Source of the DNA: Akkermansia muciniphila
Lineage (GTDB): Bacteria; Verrucomicrobiota; Verrucomicrobiia; Opitutales; UBA953
Reading direction: 5' to 3'
NCBI GenBank assembly: GCA_943331445.1
Contig: CALQLO010000007.1
Coordinates: 1-64,000 of the forward strand
DNA: 64,000 nucleotides
Positions 28,587-37,882 of the stretch are shown one piece after another. A program made the position numbers and the translations under genes. The notes beneath the pieces are model-generated. The model was not told the DNA's origin, ran no database searches, and worked only from the letters and a program-made list of their open reading frames with translations. Positions within the stretch are counted from its first letter, which is position 1, and each line of letters opens with the position of its first letter.

Positions 28587-30391
28587 GTAAGGATCGCCTT
28601 GAAATCGCAGTGCGGCGGATCCGGCCTGATGAGGAGGAGCCAGATCGATTACCGCTACGCTGGTCGACAATTGCGCGACTGCTCGCCTTCACCCAGCCCC
28701 ACCGCGTCCAGCGTAATACCCTTCTCTGCCTCTGCGTCTTCCGGGCCATGGCCCTACCCGGATTGGCGTGGATTGTCGGGCACATCATCAAGGGCCCCGT
28801 CACCGCGGGAGATGGCGCCGAAACCTTCCGCTGGATTGTCATCTTCACGGCCTTCTTCACCATTGCGGACGTCGCCCTCTACTGGCGCATCCGGCTAGCC
28901 CACCAGATCGGGGAAGCCGTCCTGCGTGACCTTCGCGACAAACTGATGGCGCATTTACTGACCCAGCCACTGTCTTTCTTCCACGCTCGCCGCCATGGGA
29001 GCCTTATTAGTCGCATGATTTCGGACATCGAGGCGATGCGCAACGGGATCCAGAATAATTTCTTCATTACATTCGTCTCCCTCGGCCAGATGAGTTGCGC
29101 GGCTGGCCTGATGCTCTGGGCGAACCCCCGGCTCTTCCTCGTCCTGCTGGCGATTGTGCCCTGCTTGCTCCTCGTGCACGGCTACTTCCGCGGAAAAATC
29201 CTACACGCGTCTCGCGTCCAGCAGGAAACCTTTTCCCGCGTCACGTCCGCCCTCGCTGAAACCGTCCAAGGTATCCGCGTTACTCAAGGATTCGCTCGCG
29301 AAGACACCAACGCAGGCATCTTCACCCGCCTTGTACGCAGCCTCGCCGGTAACGTCGTGCGCACCGCCAGCCTAACTTCACTGTACCTACCACTACTTGA
29401 ACTCAATGCCCAAGGCTTCATGGCCGCGCTAGTCGGGGTAGGCGGTTGGGCCGCGCTCTCTGGCTCGGGCACAGGACTTGGCGACCTCGTGACCTTCTTC
29501 TTCCTCGCGGATTTATTCTTCTCTCCCATCACCATCATCGGCACGCAACTCTCCGAAGCCACCCTTGCGATGGCCGGCGCTGAACGCTACTTCCGCCTAC
29601 TCGATACCGCCCCAGCTTGGTCGGATAAGCCAGGGGCTGAGGAATGTCCGCCCTTACGTGGCGCCGTCGAGTTCCGAGACATCACTTTTGCCTACATCCA
29701 GGATCGCCCCGTACTCCACGGCATTTCCTTCACCGCTCAACCAGGACAAGTCATTGCCCTCGTCGGGCATACTGGCTCGGGTAAATCCACCATCGTCGGC
29801 CTATTGGCCAAATTCCAACTCCCTCAGGGCGGACAAGTACTGGTCGATGGCCACGACTTGGCCGACTTGCGCCAGGAAACGCTCCGCCGCCAGATGGGCT
29901 TCGTGTTTCAGCAAAACTTCCTCTTCGCGGGCACCATCGCCGAGAACGTTAAAGCCGCCCGCAGCGACGCCTCTGATGAGGAAGTGCGCCAAGCCTTCCG
30001 CGATCTCGATTGCCTAGACTTAATTGAAGACCTGCCCGCCGGTATCCATACCCCGTGTTCCGAAAAAGGCCGCGGGCTTTCACTCGGCCAACAGCAACTG
30101 GTGGCCTTCGCCCGAGCGCTGATGGCCAACCCGCGCATCCTCGTACTGGACGAGGCCACCAGTGCCGTCGATACGCTCACCGAGGCCCGACTTCAAGTCG
30201 CCTTGGGTCGCCTGATGAAAGGTCGCACTTCCTTCGTCGTCGCCCATCGCCTCAGCACCATTCGCAAAGCCGATGCCGTCTTAGTCCTGGAACATGGGCG
30301 CATTATGGAACGAGGACGTCATGACGAGCTCCTGGCCCGCAATGGCATCTATGCGCAGCTGCACCGGGATTTCCTCAGTTCCACGACCTAA
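28583..30391 (+). CDS. ABC exporter half-transporter B (atypical signature)
   Basis: A 602-residue partner of the preceding gene, overlapping it by ATGA. Hydrophobic segments occupy residues about 40-340. Walker A is GHTGSGKS (395-402), Walker B ILVLDE has canonical catalytic E524, but the signature is LSLGQ (499-503) instead of LSGGQ. In a heterodimer this altered signature would face the Asp-bearing site of half A, forming the degenerate site, while the other site is canonical. This is the asymmetric layout known for TM287/288 and LmrCD; it is inferred from sequence. The gene ends next to the convergent membrane protein. Confidence 0.93.
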   Translation: MSKDRLEIAVRRIRPDEEEPDRLPLRWSTIARLLAFTQPHRVQRNTLLCLCVFRAMALPGLAWIVGHIIKGPVTAGDGAETFRWIVIFTAFFTIADVALYWRIRLAHQIGEAVLRDLRDKLMAHLLTQPLSFFHARRHGSLISRMISDIEAMRNGIQNNFFITFVSLGQMSCAAGLMLWANPRLFLVLLAIVPCLLLVHGYFRGKILHASRVQQETFSRVTSALAETVQGIRVTQGFAREDTNAGIFTRLVRSLAGNVVRTASLTSLYLPLLELNAQGFMAALVGVGGWAALSGSGTGLGDLVTFFFLADLFFSPITIIGTQLSEATLAMAGAERYFRLLDTAPAWSDKPGAEECPPLRGAVEFRDITFAYIQDRPVLHGISFTAQPGQVIALVGHTGSGKSTIVGLLAKFQLPQGGQVLVDGHDLADLRQETLRRQMGFVFQQNFLFAGTIAENVKAARSDASDEEVRQAFRDLDCLDLIEDLPAGIHTPCSEKGRGLSLGQQQLVAFARALMANPRILVLDEATSAVDTLTEARLQVALGRLMKGRTSFVVAHRLSTIRKADAVLVLEHGRIMERGRHDELLARNGIYAQLHRDFLSSTT

Positions 30392-30392
30392 C

Positions 30393-31472
30393 TTACTTCT
30401 GCGCAGGAGCTGGCCCGAAATTCGGTCGAGGCTTACGGGGCTTCACTTCGGTTTTAGCGCCGGGCACAGACTCAGGCAAGGTCGCCGGAAACTCCGCCGA
30501 GAGGCCTTGGGTCGTAATGGGGGCGTAGAGATCACCGACTGGAGAAAGACGGAAAGTCTGGACTTCAATGGCACTATAACGCGTCGCGTCGCCTTTTTTC
30601 TGCACGAGTAACTTCAGCTCAAGCCGGACGGATTGGCTGAGGGGTTTGCCAAAAGGCGTCACTTTCTTTTGCGCCCCCAGCAGGGCCAACGCCAAGCCAT
30701 CCGGTGCCTGATGAACCGGAAGGGTCCAATGGTCAGAGACGGTCAGGCCGGGAGGCAAGATCACCATCAACGTACGCACAGGGCCGCCAGGATTACCTGG
30801 GTAGTTCAAGCGACGGCGCCAAAGCGGCCAAAAGCGGTGCCCTTGGTCGTCCAGGACCTCATCCCCACCAGGGCCATCCACGACCAAAAGCCTTTCCTTC
30901 AGGAAACGGACTTCCTCTGGCCGCAACACCACGGAGACCGCCCCTGGCCGCCGCGCAGGGAACTCGCCCGCCGGCACCTCGGCTGAGACAAACATCACCA
31001 CCTCGACCGGACCCGCTACTCGATAATCAATCCAGCGAATCGTGCCGTAAGGAATCACGGTCATCGCAGCAGCCAAGAGAAAGCCCGCGCCTAAAGCTTT
31101 GCCCATCCCCTGCCGGGGCACCAGCGCGGTCATCAGGGCCGCTCCGGCAAAGCCGGCGGCATGCACCGAAATATCTGTGCCCAGCGTCCATTGGGCCATT
31201 TCAAAGTCATCGGCGTACCCAAACCAGCGGAGCCGGAAGAACATCGCAACCACCCACAATGCTCCGGCGCTCGCACCGATGAGCGGGGCGAAACGCGGTC
31301 CGGTGCGGATATAAACCTTCGAGAGCGCGGCGGAAATAAAAGCGGCGAAAAGTCCCGTAAAGAAGGCATCCTTGACGTAGGAGACAGGCAGGTGGCCCGC
31401 CATAAACGCCAGCGCCGCGGCAATAATGAGGAACGCCCAGGTAAACCAATAAGTCGGCAAGTAGGCGTTCAT
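30393..31472 (-). CDS. Hypothetical multi-pass membrane protein coupled to glgC
   Basis: A 359-residue protein with about five transmembrane segments in the first 150 residues (for example AFLIIAAALAFMAGHL, LIGASAGALWVVAMFF and GAGFLLAAAMTVIPYG), followed by a soluble domain of about 190 residues and a basic Pro/Lys-rich tail (PRKPRPNFGPAPAQK). I do not recognise the family. Its ATG overlaps the glgC stop (ATGA), implying translational coupling, yet nothing in the sequence suggests glycogen chemistry. The soluble part would sit on one side of the membrane; topology is not certain. Confidence 0.72.
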   Translation of the reverse strand: MNAYLPTYWFTWAFLIIAAALAFMAGHLPVSYVKDAFFTGLFAAFISAALSKVYIRTGPRFAPLIGASAGALWVVAMFFRLRWFGYADDFEMAQWTLGTDISVHAAGFAGAALMTALVPRQGMGKALGAGFLLAAAMTVIPYGTIRWIDYRVAGPVEVVMFVSAEVPAGEFPARRPGAVSVVLRPEEVRFLKERLLVVDGPGGDEVLDDQGHRFWPLWRRRLNYPGNPGGPVRTLMVILPPGLTVSDHWTLPVHQAPDGLALALLGAQKKVTPFGKPLSQSVRLELKLLVQKKGDATRYSAIEVQTFRLSPVGDLYAPITTQGLSAEFPATLPESVPGAKTEVKPRKPRPNFGPAPAQK

Positions 31473-32764
31473 TCACCGACGATAGTCCCTGGCGGAACAA
31501 TCGCACCCTTTTTAACGACAATAACGCCATCTCGCACAAATAAGGCGTCCGTCTCCCACTTCTCTGGCAAGCCTGTCGGAGCCAGACGACAACCCGCACC
31601 GATACGTGCATTCTTATCAATGATCGCATTGCGGATCAGGCAATTAGGGCCCACGCCGACATCTGGACGGCCAAGGCCGTGATTCTTCGCGAGATCATGC
31701 GGACGCTCAAACGCATCGGCCCCCATCATCACAACATTCTCGAGACGAGAACCGGCGCGAATCACGGAGCGGATGCCGATGACGCATCGATTGAGCTCGG
31801 AGTCATCGACAATCGCCCCATCGGCCATGAGCACGCGCTGGGCACGCGCGCCGTTCAATTTAGCCGGAGGGAGATAACGAGCGTGCGTATACACCGGATT
31901 CTGCCCGTCGAAGAAATCAAAGGGTGGCACCGGATCCGTGAGGGTGAGATTACACTCCCAGAAAGAGCCTACGGTACCGATATCTTCCCAATAACCGTCA
32001 AAAACATAGGCCATCATGCGCTTGGAGGCGAGCAGCCCAGGGATCACTTCCTTACCGAAGTCGGTCTGGGTATGGTCGGCAAGGGCCTCCCGCATGACCT
32101 TACCGGAGAAGAGGTAAATCCCCATCGAGGCGAGGCAGTAGGGCGTGGCGGACTTATCTGAAAGACGCGTGCGGGCAGCACCCCCGAGCACCAGCGACGA
32201 GATGACCGCCGGGTCCTTGGGCTTTTCCACGAACTCCACGATGCGGAGGTCAGGATTAACCCGCATAACACCTAGCGCGGAAACCTGATCTGAAGGCATC
32301 GCCTTAGCGGCAATCGTGACGTCCGCGGCATTCTCGACGTGCTGACGGGCCAGTTCGTCGAAATCGAGCCGGTAAAGTTGATCGCCCGAAAGGATGAGCA
32401 CCAAATCTTCGTCCTTCAGATTGTAGTGGTGAAGATTCTGCCGGACCGCATCAGCCGTACCTTGGTACCAACTCTCCTTATCGCCGGTTTGTTCGGCCGC
32501 GAGAATGTCGACGAAGCCGCGACCGAAACCATCAAACTTATATGTCTGCTGGATATGCTTGTGTAACGACGCCGTATTAAACTGCGTCAGGACGAAAATC
32601 TGGTTGAAGCCGGAGTTAAGGCAGTTGCTGATCGGGATATCGACCAAGCGGTAGTTGCTCGCCAATGGCACCGCGGGTTTACAGCGATCCTTGGTCAGGG
32701 GGTAGAGACGGGAGCCACGACCGCCCCCCATGATGATACTGATGACGCGAGGAAGGGAGGGCAT
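31469..32764 (-). CDS. glgC: Glucose-1-phosphate adenylyltransferase (ADP-glucose pyrophosphorylase)
   Basis: Makes ADP-glucose for glycogen synthesis. The start MPSLPRVISIIMGGGRGSRL (ATG at 32762-32764) gives 431 residues; a longer frame upstream runs opposite the MBL gene and was rejected. Motifs are GGGRGSRLYPLT, KPAVP, GTADAVRQN, SGDQLYRLDF, VEKP and YWEDIGTVGSFWE, with a C-terminal left-handed beta-helix of hexapeptide repeats. The family is allosterically regulated by sugar phosphates; the effector cannot be read here. Other glg genes are absent in the window. Divergent from the MBL gene. Confidence 0.95.
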   Translation of the reverse strand: MPSLPRVISIIMGGGRGSRLYPLTKDRCKPAVPLASNYRLVDIPISNCLNSGFNQIFVLTQFNTASLHKHIQQTYKFDGFGRGFVDILAAEQTGDKESWYQGTADAVRQNLHHYNLKDEDLVLILSGDQLYRLDFDELARQHVENAADVTIAAKAMPSDQVSALGVMRVNPDLRIVEFVEKPKDPAVISSLVLGGAARTRLSDKSATPYCLASMGIYLFSGKVMREALADHTQTDFGKEVIPGLLASKRMMAYVFDGYWEDIGTVGSFWECNLTLTDPVPPFDFFDGQNPVYTHARYLPPAKLNGARAQRVLMADGAIVDDSELNRCVIGIRSVIRAGSRLENVVMMGADAFERPHDLAKNHGLGRPDVGVGPNCLIRNAIIDKNARIGAGCRLAPTGLPEKWETDALFVRDGVIVVKKGAIVPPGTIVGE

Positions 32765-32869
32765 GGCGGGATGACCTACCTTCCCTCCGGCCGCCTTCCG
32801 TCTCAAGCGGAAAAGGGTGAATGGCGGCTTGAAGGCGGTGCGGTGACACGGTTGCATCCGTTTCCGCGC

Positions 32870-33664
32870 ATGGCTTTCGCCTTTCACATCCTCGGCACCA
32901 GCAGCTCTGGCAATTGCTCCATCCTGGAAGCAGGGGGCACCCGCCTAATGCTGGATGCGGGCTTTCAAGGCCCACGGCTGATGGCGTCTTTGGAGAAAAT
33001 CAGCCTGGAAGCCCGGGCGATTGACGCCGTCCTCATCACCCACGAGCACTCCGACCACTGCATCGGACTGGGCGCCCTGCTCCGCCAAAATCCGCTGCTC
33101 AAAGTCTTCGCCAATCGCGAAACCGCCCGTCGGATCAAGGAGTCCGTCAAAGCAGACGTGAATTGGCAGCTCTTCGAAACGGGGACAACCTTTGAAGTTA
33201 ACGGACTGCAGATCACCTCCATCCCGATTCCCCATGATGCGGCCGACCCCGTCGGCTTCGCCATCGATTGCCCACCCGAGGAGGGCCGCCCCAGCAAACG
33301 CGTGACATGGCTCACCGACCTAGGCCACGCCACCACCGTCGTGAAGCATCATGTCGCTCTCGCGGATATCCTCGTACTGGAAGCCAATTACGACGACGAG
33401 ATGCTCGATCTTTCCAAGCGACCGCAAAGCCTTAAGCAACGCATCCGCGGGAACTTCGGCCACCTTTCCAACACACAAGCCAGGGACCTCCTACTTGGCC
33501 TCAAAGAGTGGCAGACGACCGAGCTCTACCTGGGGCACCTCAGCAAAGAATGTAACCGCACCATCATCATCGATGAGATGATGAACGAGGTGCGCCAACG
33601 GAAGACCGACCTCCGCATCACGGTGGTCGACCCGCTCGAAGACAATCCCGTCAGCCTCTGGTAG
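32870..33664 (+). CDS. Metallo-beta-lactamase fold hydrolase (YycJ/WalJ-like)
   Basis: A 264-residue MBL-fold protein. The metal-binding signature is THEHSDHC (57-64: H58, H60, D62, H63), with DLGHAT further on and a last histidine in LYLGHLSKECN. LGTSSSGNCSILEAGGTRLMLDAG at the start is the hallmark of the YycJ group, whose members are linked to nuclease-like DNA repair or cell-wall coordination; the substrate is unknown. I chose ATG at 32870; an in-frame start 33 codons upstream lies antisense to glgC's first codons. It abuts the secreted 642-residue gene tail to tail. Confidence 0.85.
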   Translation: MAFAFHILGTSSSGNCSILEAGGTRLMLDAGFQGPRLMASLEKISLEARAIDAVLITHEHSDHCIGLGALLRQNPLLKVFANRETARRIKESVKADVNWQLFETGTTFEVNGLQITSIPIPHDAADPVGFAIDCPPEEGRPSKRVTWLTDLGHATTVVKHHVALADILVLEANYDDEMLDLSKRPQSLKQRIRGNFGHLSNTQARDLLLGLKEWQTTELYLGHLSKECNRTIIIDEMMNEVRQRKTDLRITVVDPLEDNPVSLW

Positions 33665-33665
33665 G

Positions 33666-35594
33666 CTACTTCTTCGCCGGGACCGGAATATCGTCTCCCG
33701 CGGCGGCGGCAGGCGGCGTGGGCACGGCACCGGCGGACTTAACGACGGCGTTTTCGGCCACAGACTTGGCGAGACGCTTCACCGCAGCGCCACAGGCAGG
33801 CGAAAGAGGGTTCAGGTCCTGAGCGGAAAGCCAGGCCGTCAAAGCTGCCGCCTCGTAGCCTTCTTTCTCCTGCTTTTCCGCCATCCCGATAATCTGGGCG
33901 TAATTCGCCACGAGCGGAGCGATGTCGGAACGGGTCTTTGCGAGCACGAGATCGTCGGACTCGGTCTTGTAAGTCTCCACGATGACATCCCATGCGAGAT
34001 ATGGGTTATTCTGGGAGGCCAGCACCAAGGCCTTCTGGATATTGGCATCCAGTTCGCCAACGCGGATGAGGACCTTGCGTAGCTTCTCGGAGCGTTCTTT
34101 GTCTTGGGCCAAAGCCAGGGCGTATTCGAACTTCTTATTGAAGATTTCCCGCCACTTGGATTCGGTCATCAGGCGATCGAATTCCGGAATCTTCTGAGCG
34201 AGGGAATCCTGTCGATTCACGACCTGGAGGGCGAATTCCTTCACGCCGGGATTCTGCGGCCAGATCTTGGCGGCACGCTCCAAGGCGGCCTCAGCCTTCG
34301 CTGAGTCGCCCGTAATGGCGGCGGACTTGGCCGAGAGCAGCGACATATTCGAGGCGTTCATGGCGTTGGTCACCTTAGAGAGAATCGGGGCGCCCGGGAA
34401 ATCCCGTGCGCGACCGCGCACCTTATTCACGTAACCTTCGACATTGGCGAGATCATGCTCGTCGCCGAGTCGCTGCAGTTCGCGAAGATCCTTCCAGAGC
34501 ATCAACATCTCGCGCTTCTTCTCCTGCGGATAGGCCATCACGACCGGCTCGAACTCACCTAGGAAGAACGTTTCCTGCAGGCGCTCGAAGGCCGAATAAA
34601 GCTCACCCTGCTTCACTAAATCATCCACCGTGAGCATGCCCTTGGAGACATCCTTGATCGCCTCACGCGAAAGCATGTCGAATGACTCAAGCGTCGGCAC
34701 GAAGTCGGAAATGGGGAAGAATTCCTTCACCTCCTTGGCCCCGACGACGATATTCTGGCTACCACCTTTGAAGAGGACGCGGTAGAAGGCGCTCGTGATC
34801 ATCGAATGGCGGTAGCGCCGAGCCATGAGAAAGGAGACCATCTGCGACTGGAATTCGATTTTCGCCTTGAGTCCAAGCGCGGTCATCTCCGCGTTCTTGG
34901 CCAGAATTTCCGCCTGCGTACGGGCCTCGTCCTTGACCTTGTAGCCCAGCTCCGTCGTCCCAGTCGAGGACTTGCCCAGCGGCTTAGCCTTGGTGGCCGT
35001 CTGCGAGCGCGCGTCGTTAGCCTCTTCAATCATATCGGCACGATTGACGATGATGCCCTCTTGGATTTTGCGCAGGGTCTCGAGCTGGTTCTTGCTGATC
35101 TCGATTTGGCGAAACTCCGCCTTCATCGTCCAGATTTTCTGGACCTGCGTGGCAATCGTCAGACAGTTATTGGCATCGACATCAAATTCGGCTGCTTTGA
35201 AGAGCAGATTAAAGGCCTCCTGCTGGTTGCGGTAGTAATTCTCCTGATTGATATTGGCGGGCGAAAGGAGGGCATGGATTTGGTCCATCATACCAATATA
35301 GCGCTTCAAATCCCCGCCGTCAGCCGGGGCGGCCAAGTAACGTTCAAACCGAGCCCGGACGGCGCGGGAGTTGCCGAGATTCATCGTGCTGCCCTTCCAC
35401 TGCATGGTGCCGTTCTCCATATCGACGGAGTCGCTATTCACATTAAAGATTCGGTCGGCACCACCCTCGGCGGTCGAACTCTTGAAGTCACCGCCGCCAC
35501 CGCCGGAAACCGAGGCACCCGGAGGAGGCGCCTGGGCAAAGCCGAGCACGGCCATCGCACACCAACCAAAGCAACTGAGGAATAGGTTACGCAT
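33666..35594 (-). CDS. Large secreted hypothetical protein with solenoid repeats
   Basis: A 642-residue protein beginning MRNLFLSCFGWCAMAVLGFAQAPPPG, a Sec signal peptide, then a Gly-rich linker (SVSGGGGGDF). The middle and C-terminal parts are helical with TPR-like patterns (SAKSAAITGDSAKAEAALERAAKIWPQNPGVKEFALQ). The tail is Ala/Pro-rich (VPTPPAAAAGDD). I do not recognise the family. It is followed by no gene in the same direction but is preceded, nine bases upstream, by a 131-residue membrane-anchored protein, with which it probably forms an envelope complex. Both are probably periplasmic. Confidence 0.75.
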   Translation of the reverse strand: MRNLFLSCFGWCAMAVLGFAQAPPPGASVSGGGGGDFKSSTAEGGADRIFNVNSDSVDMENGTMQWKGSTMNLGNSRAVRARFERYLAAPADGGDLKRYIGMMDQIHALLSPANINQENYYRNQQEAFNLLFKAAEFDVDANNCLTIATQVQKIWTMKAEFRQIEISKNQLETLRKIQEGIIVNRADMIEEANDARSQTATKAKPLGKSSTGTTELGYKVKDEARTQAEILAKNAEMTALGLKAKIEFQSQMVSFLMARRYRHSMITSAFYRVLFKGGSQNIVVGAKEVKEFFPISDFVPTLESFDMLSREAIKDVSKGMLTVDDLVKQGELYSAFERLQETFFLGEFEPVVMAYPQEKKREMLMLWKDLRELQRLGDEHDLANVEGYVNKVRGRARDFPGAPILSKVTNAMNASNMSLLSAKSAAITGDSAKAEAALERAAKIWPQNPGVKEFALQVVNRQDSLAQKIPEFDRLMTESKWREIFNKKFEYALALAQDKERSEKLRKVLIRVGELDANIQKALVLASQNNPYLAWDVIVETYKTESDDLVLAKTRSDIAPLVANYAQIIGMAEKQEKEGYEAAALTAWLSAQDLNPLSPACGAAVKRLAKSVAENAVVKSAGAVPTPPAAAAGDDIPVPAKK

Positions 35595-35603
35595 GGTGGG
35601 AAA

Positions 35604-35999
35604 TTAGAAACGCTCGAGTCCTTCGACGACCAGTAGGTCGCGGCTCACGCGTAGCTTACACTTAAAACGTTGGCCGACTTCAAAGGAGTCGTTGGCGGAA
35701 AAGGGGACGAAAATCGGGATTCGGCCCGACGGACGGGTAACGTCTTTTTCAATCGGCTTCACCGCGAGCACCCGGCCGCGACCTTCGACGACGTAAAGCT
35801 GCTGCTCCACCTGGCAATCAAGGCGGTAGGCGTTGCCCTGCAGCGTCGCCCAATCCTTACGGTAGGCTTCAGCGGAAAAGGGCGTCAAATCGGCGAACTT
35901 ACCACCCCCGCCCATGCGTGGGACGACGACGGCGACCAAGATGACAATCACCAACACGGGGATGCCGAGGGCGAAAAAGAGCGGATTGATCTTGGACAT
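35604..35999 (-). CDS. Small membrane-anchored hypothetical protein, 131 aa
   Basis: MSKINPLFFALGIPVLVIVILVAVVVPRM forms a single N-terminal transmembrane helix; the rest (about 100 residues) appears as a beta-rich soluble domain with VEQQLYVVEGRGRVLAVKPI and SFEVGQRFKCKLRV, possibly an OB-like fold. It ends nine bases upstream of the large secreted gene and is most likely its co-transcribed partner. No family assigned. A 138-base gap containing nothing recognisable except a short echo of the neighbouring gene's 3' end separates it from the ABCG gene. Confidence 0.7.
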   Translation of the reverse strand: MSKINPLFFALGIPVLVIVILVAVVVPRMGGGGKFADLTPFSAEAYRKDWATLQGNAYRLDCQVEQQLYVVEGRGRVLAVKPIEKDVTRPSGRIPIFVPFSANDSFEVGQRFKCKLRVSRDLLVVEGLERF

Positions 36000-36137
36000 G
36001 AAAAACGGAGGGGCTTCCCTTAACTACCTAGCGTAACCAAGTTTAAGATTAGTTCCAGCGATTTTACTTATAAGAGAAAAACCACCGGGGTGTAGGCGAG
36101 CAGGGGCGAGCCGGGAAGCCTAGGAGTTAACCTCAGG

Positions 36138-37835
36138 CTAGTTCCAGCGCTTCTGCTGGCAGCCATAGACAACCAGACAAACGCCCAGTAGCCCCTGAAC
36201 AAGCAACACGGCCATGCCCTCTCCATTACTTGCCACATAGGCGCTCTGGTTAGGCATGCTGGCCGTATAGGCATCGTAAAGCGAAAGCCCCATCATGGAC
36301 TTCATGTAGCCGGACCAGCCCCAATAGGAATTAATGAACGGCCGGCAGACCCAGGTTAAGGTGGCCGGGAGGGCCAGCACTACCCCCGACAGCGGCAATT
36401 GGAATCCCACCAGGTAGATGGAGAGCAGGGACGACTTCTCCGGCGAAGTCAGCATAGCGGAGAAACCCAGACAAACCACCGACATCGAAACGCAACTCGC
36501 TGCCAGAATGCCCATCTGTTCACCCCAAGGACCCGGGAACCGGCAAATGAGCTTCACGAAGAAGCACATCCAGACGCCTTGGAAAATCGCGATCAAGGAG
36601 ACGAAAGTGATCTTAGAAAAAGCGTAGGACCAAGGGCGCAACCCAGTCATGCGCTCTTTCTCGTAGAGCACGCGCTCCGCCGAGATCTCCCGGCCGCCAT
36701 TATTCGCCCCCATCAAGGTCAGGAGAATCACCTGGAACATCACCAACCCAGCGGCAAGCCCAGCCAGTTGAGCGTTTGAAATCTGAACGGCGAGGGCTTG
36801 CTGCACTGCCTCCATCGAGGCCGTATTGCGGTCCATGGGGATTTTTTTAACATCCCAAGCCCCCTCGAGATTAAAGATAATCACGAGCAGCGGGAAGCCG
36901 AACGTGATGGCGAGGGTCAGGCCGAGATATCCAGTATCGCGGAAGAATAGCTTCATTCGACGAGCCAACAAGGTGAAGAACTGCGAAACGCCATCGGGCA
37001 CGACGGGGTCTGGCAACGGTTCGATTTCAGCCGGGGCGCCGACTTTGGCCACCGCTACCTCATAAGCATCCAGATGCTCGGCTTGATAGATGGCCCAGCG
37101 ATCCCGCCAGGCGGCTAGGTCCGAGGCGTTTAACACTTCATAAAGGCGTAGCCCGTCGGGAATGCCAAAATACCCAAGTAAAGCATCGGGCGACCCCTGA
37201 AAGACGACATCCCCCTGGTAAACCACAGTGACCCAGTCGAACTGGTTGAGCTTACCGAGGTTGTGAATGATACAGACAAAGCTCTTCCCGCGCGTCTCCG
37301 CGAGATTACGCAAGAGCGCTAAGATCTGATCTTCCGATTGAGGATCGAGGCCAGAGGTCACCTCGTCGCAGACCATGCAAGGCGGATCCAGCGTGAGCTC
37401 TAATCCAAGCGAGAGACGCCGCAGCTGACCGCCAGAAAGCGCGGAGACCCGCTTGTCGCGATGCGGAGCCATCCCCGTCTCATTGAGCACTGAATCCAAA
37501 CGCCGCTGGCGTTCTTGCGCGTCGGGCACGGCGAGACGCAGCGCATACTCCAGCGACTCCGAAACAGTGAGCTGAGGCTGGGCCGCGGTGAACTGAGGAG
37601 CGAAGCCCACTTTGCCCACAAGGTCTTCCGTGCAAGTGATTCGCTGACCGGCAAGGGCGGCCTCGCCCGATGAAGGCAGAATCCCGAGAATTGCCTTCAT
37701 CAAAGTCGTCTTACCACACCCTGACGGCCCAATGACGGCGTTGAGTCCCCGGGGCAGGAAGCGGGCATTAGCACCATCCAGGATGACCGGGCCATTGGCA
37801 CCAGCCTGAACAGTGAGGTTTTGGCAGCTCAGCAT
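36138..37835 (-). CDS. ABCG-type (White family) ABC transporter
   Basis: A 565-residue half transporter with the NBD first. Walker A is GPSGCGKTT (36-44), the signature LSGGQLRR at about 134, Walker B MVCDEVTSGLDP, then a linker of about 65 residues and six or so membrane segments from about 290 (LGLTLAITFGFPLLVIIF, LAGLAAGLVMFQVILLTLM, ISIYLVGFQLPLSGVVLALP). NBD-TMD order, and RRLSLGLEL after the signature, match ABCG exporters, common in eukaryotes and seen in scattered bacteria. It probably works as a homodimer. The substrate is unknown. Divergent from the secreted gene at 37883 with only 47 bases between. Confidence 0.85.
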   Translation of the reverse strand: MLSCQNLTVQAGANGPVILDGANARFLPRGLNAVIGPSGCGKTTLMKAILGILPSSGEAALAGQRITCTEDLVGKVGFAPQFTAAQPQLTVSESLEYALRLAVPDAQERQRRLDSVLNETGMAPHRDKRVSALSGGQLRRLSLGLELTLDPPCMVCDEVTSGLDPQSEDQILALLRNLAETRGKSFVCIIHNLGKLNQFDWVTVVYQGDVVFQGSPDALLGYFGIPDGLRLYEVLNASDLAAWRDRWAIYQAEHLDAYEVAVAKVGAPAEIEPLPDPVVPDGVSQFFTLLARRMKLFFRDTGYLGLTLAITFGFPLLVIIFNLEGAWDVKKIPMDRNTASMEAVQQALAVQISNAQLAGLAAGLVMFQVILLTLMGANNGGREISAERVLYEKERMTGLRPWSYAFSKITFVSLIAIFQGVWMCFFVKLICRFPGPWGEQMGILAASCVSMSVVCLGFSAMLTSPEKSSLLSIYLVGFQLPLSGVVLALPATLTWVCRPFINSYWGWSGYMKSMMGLSLYDAYTASMPNQSAYVASNGEGMAVLLVQGLLGVCLVVYGCQQKRWN

Positions 37836-37882
37836 TGGTTGTAATCTTGCTTCACCCCCCTTGCCCGTAAAGGATTAACACT

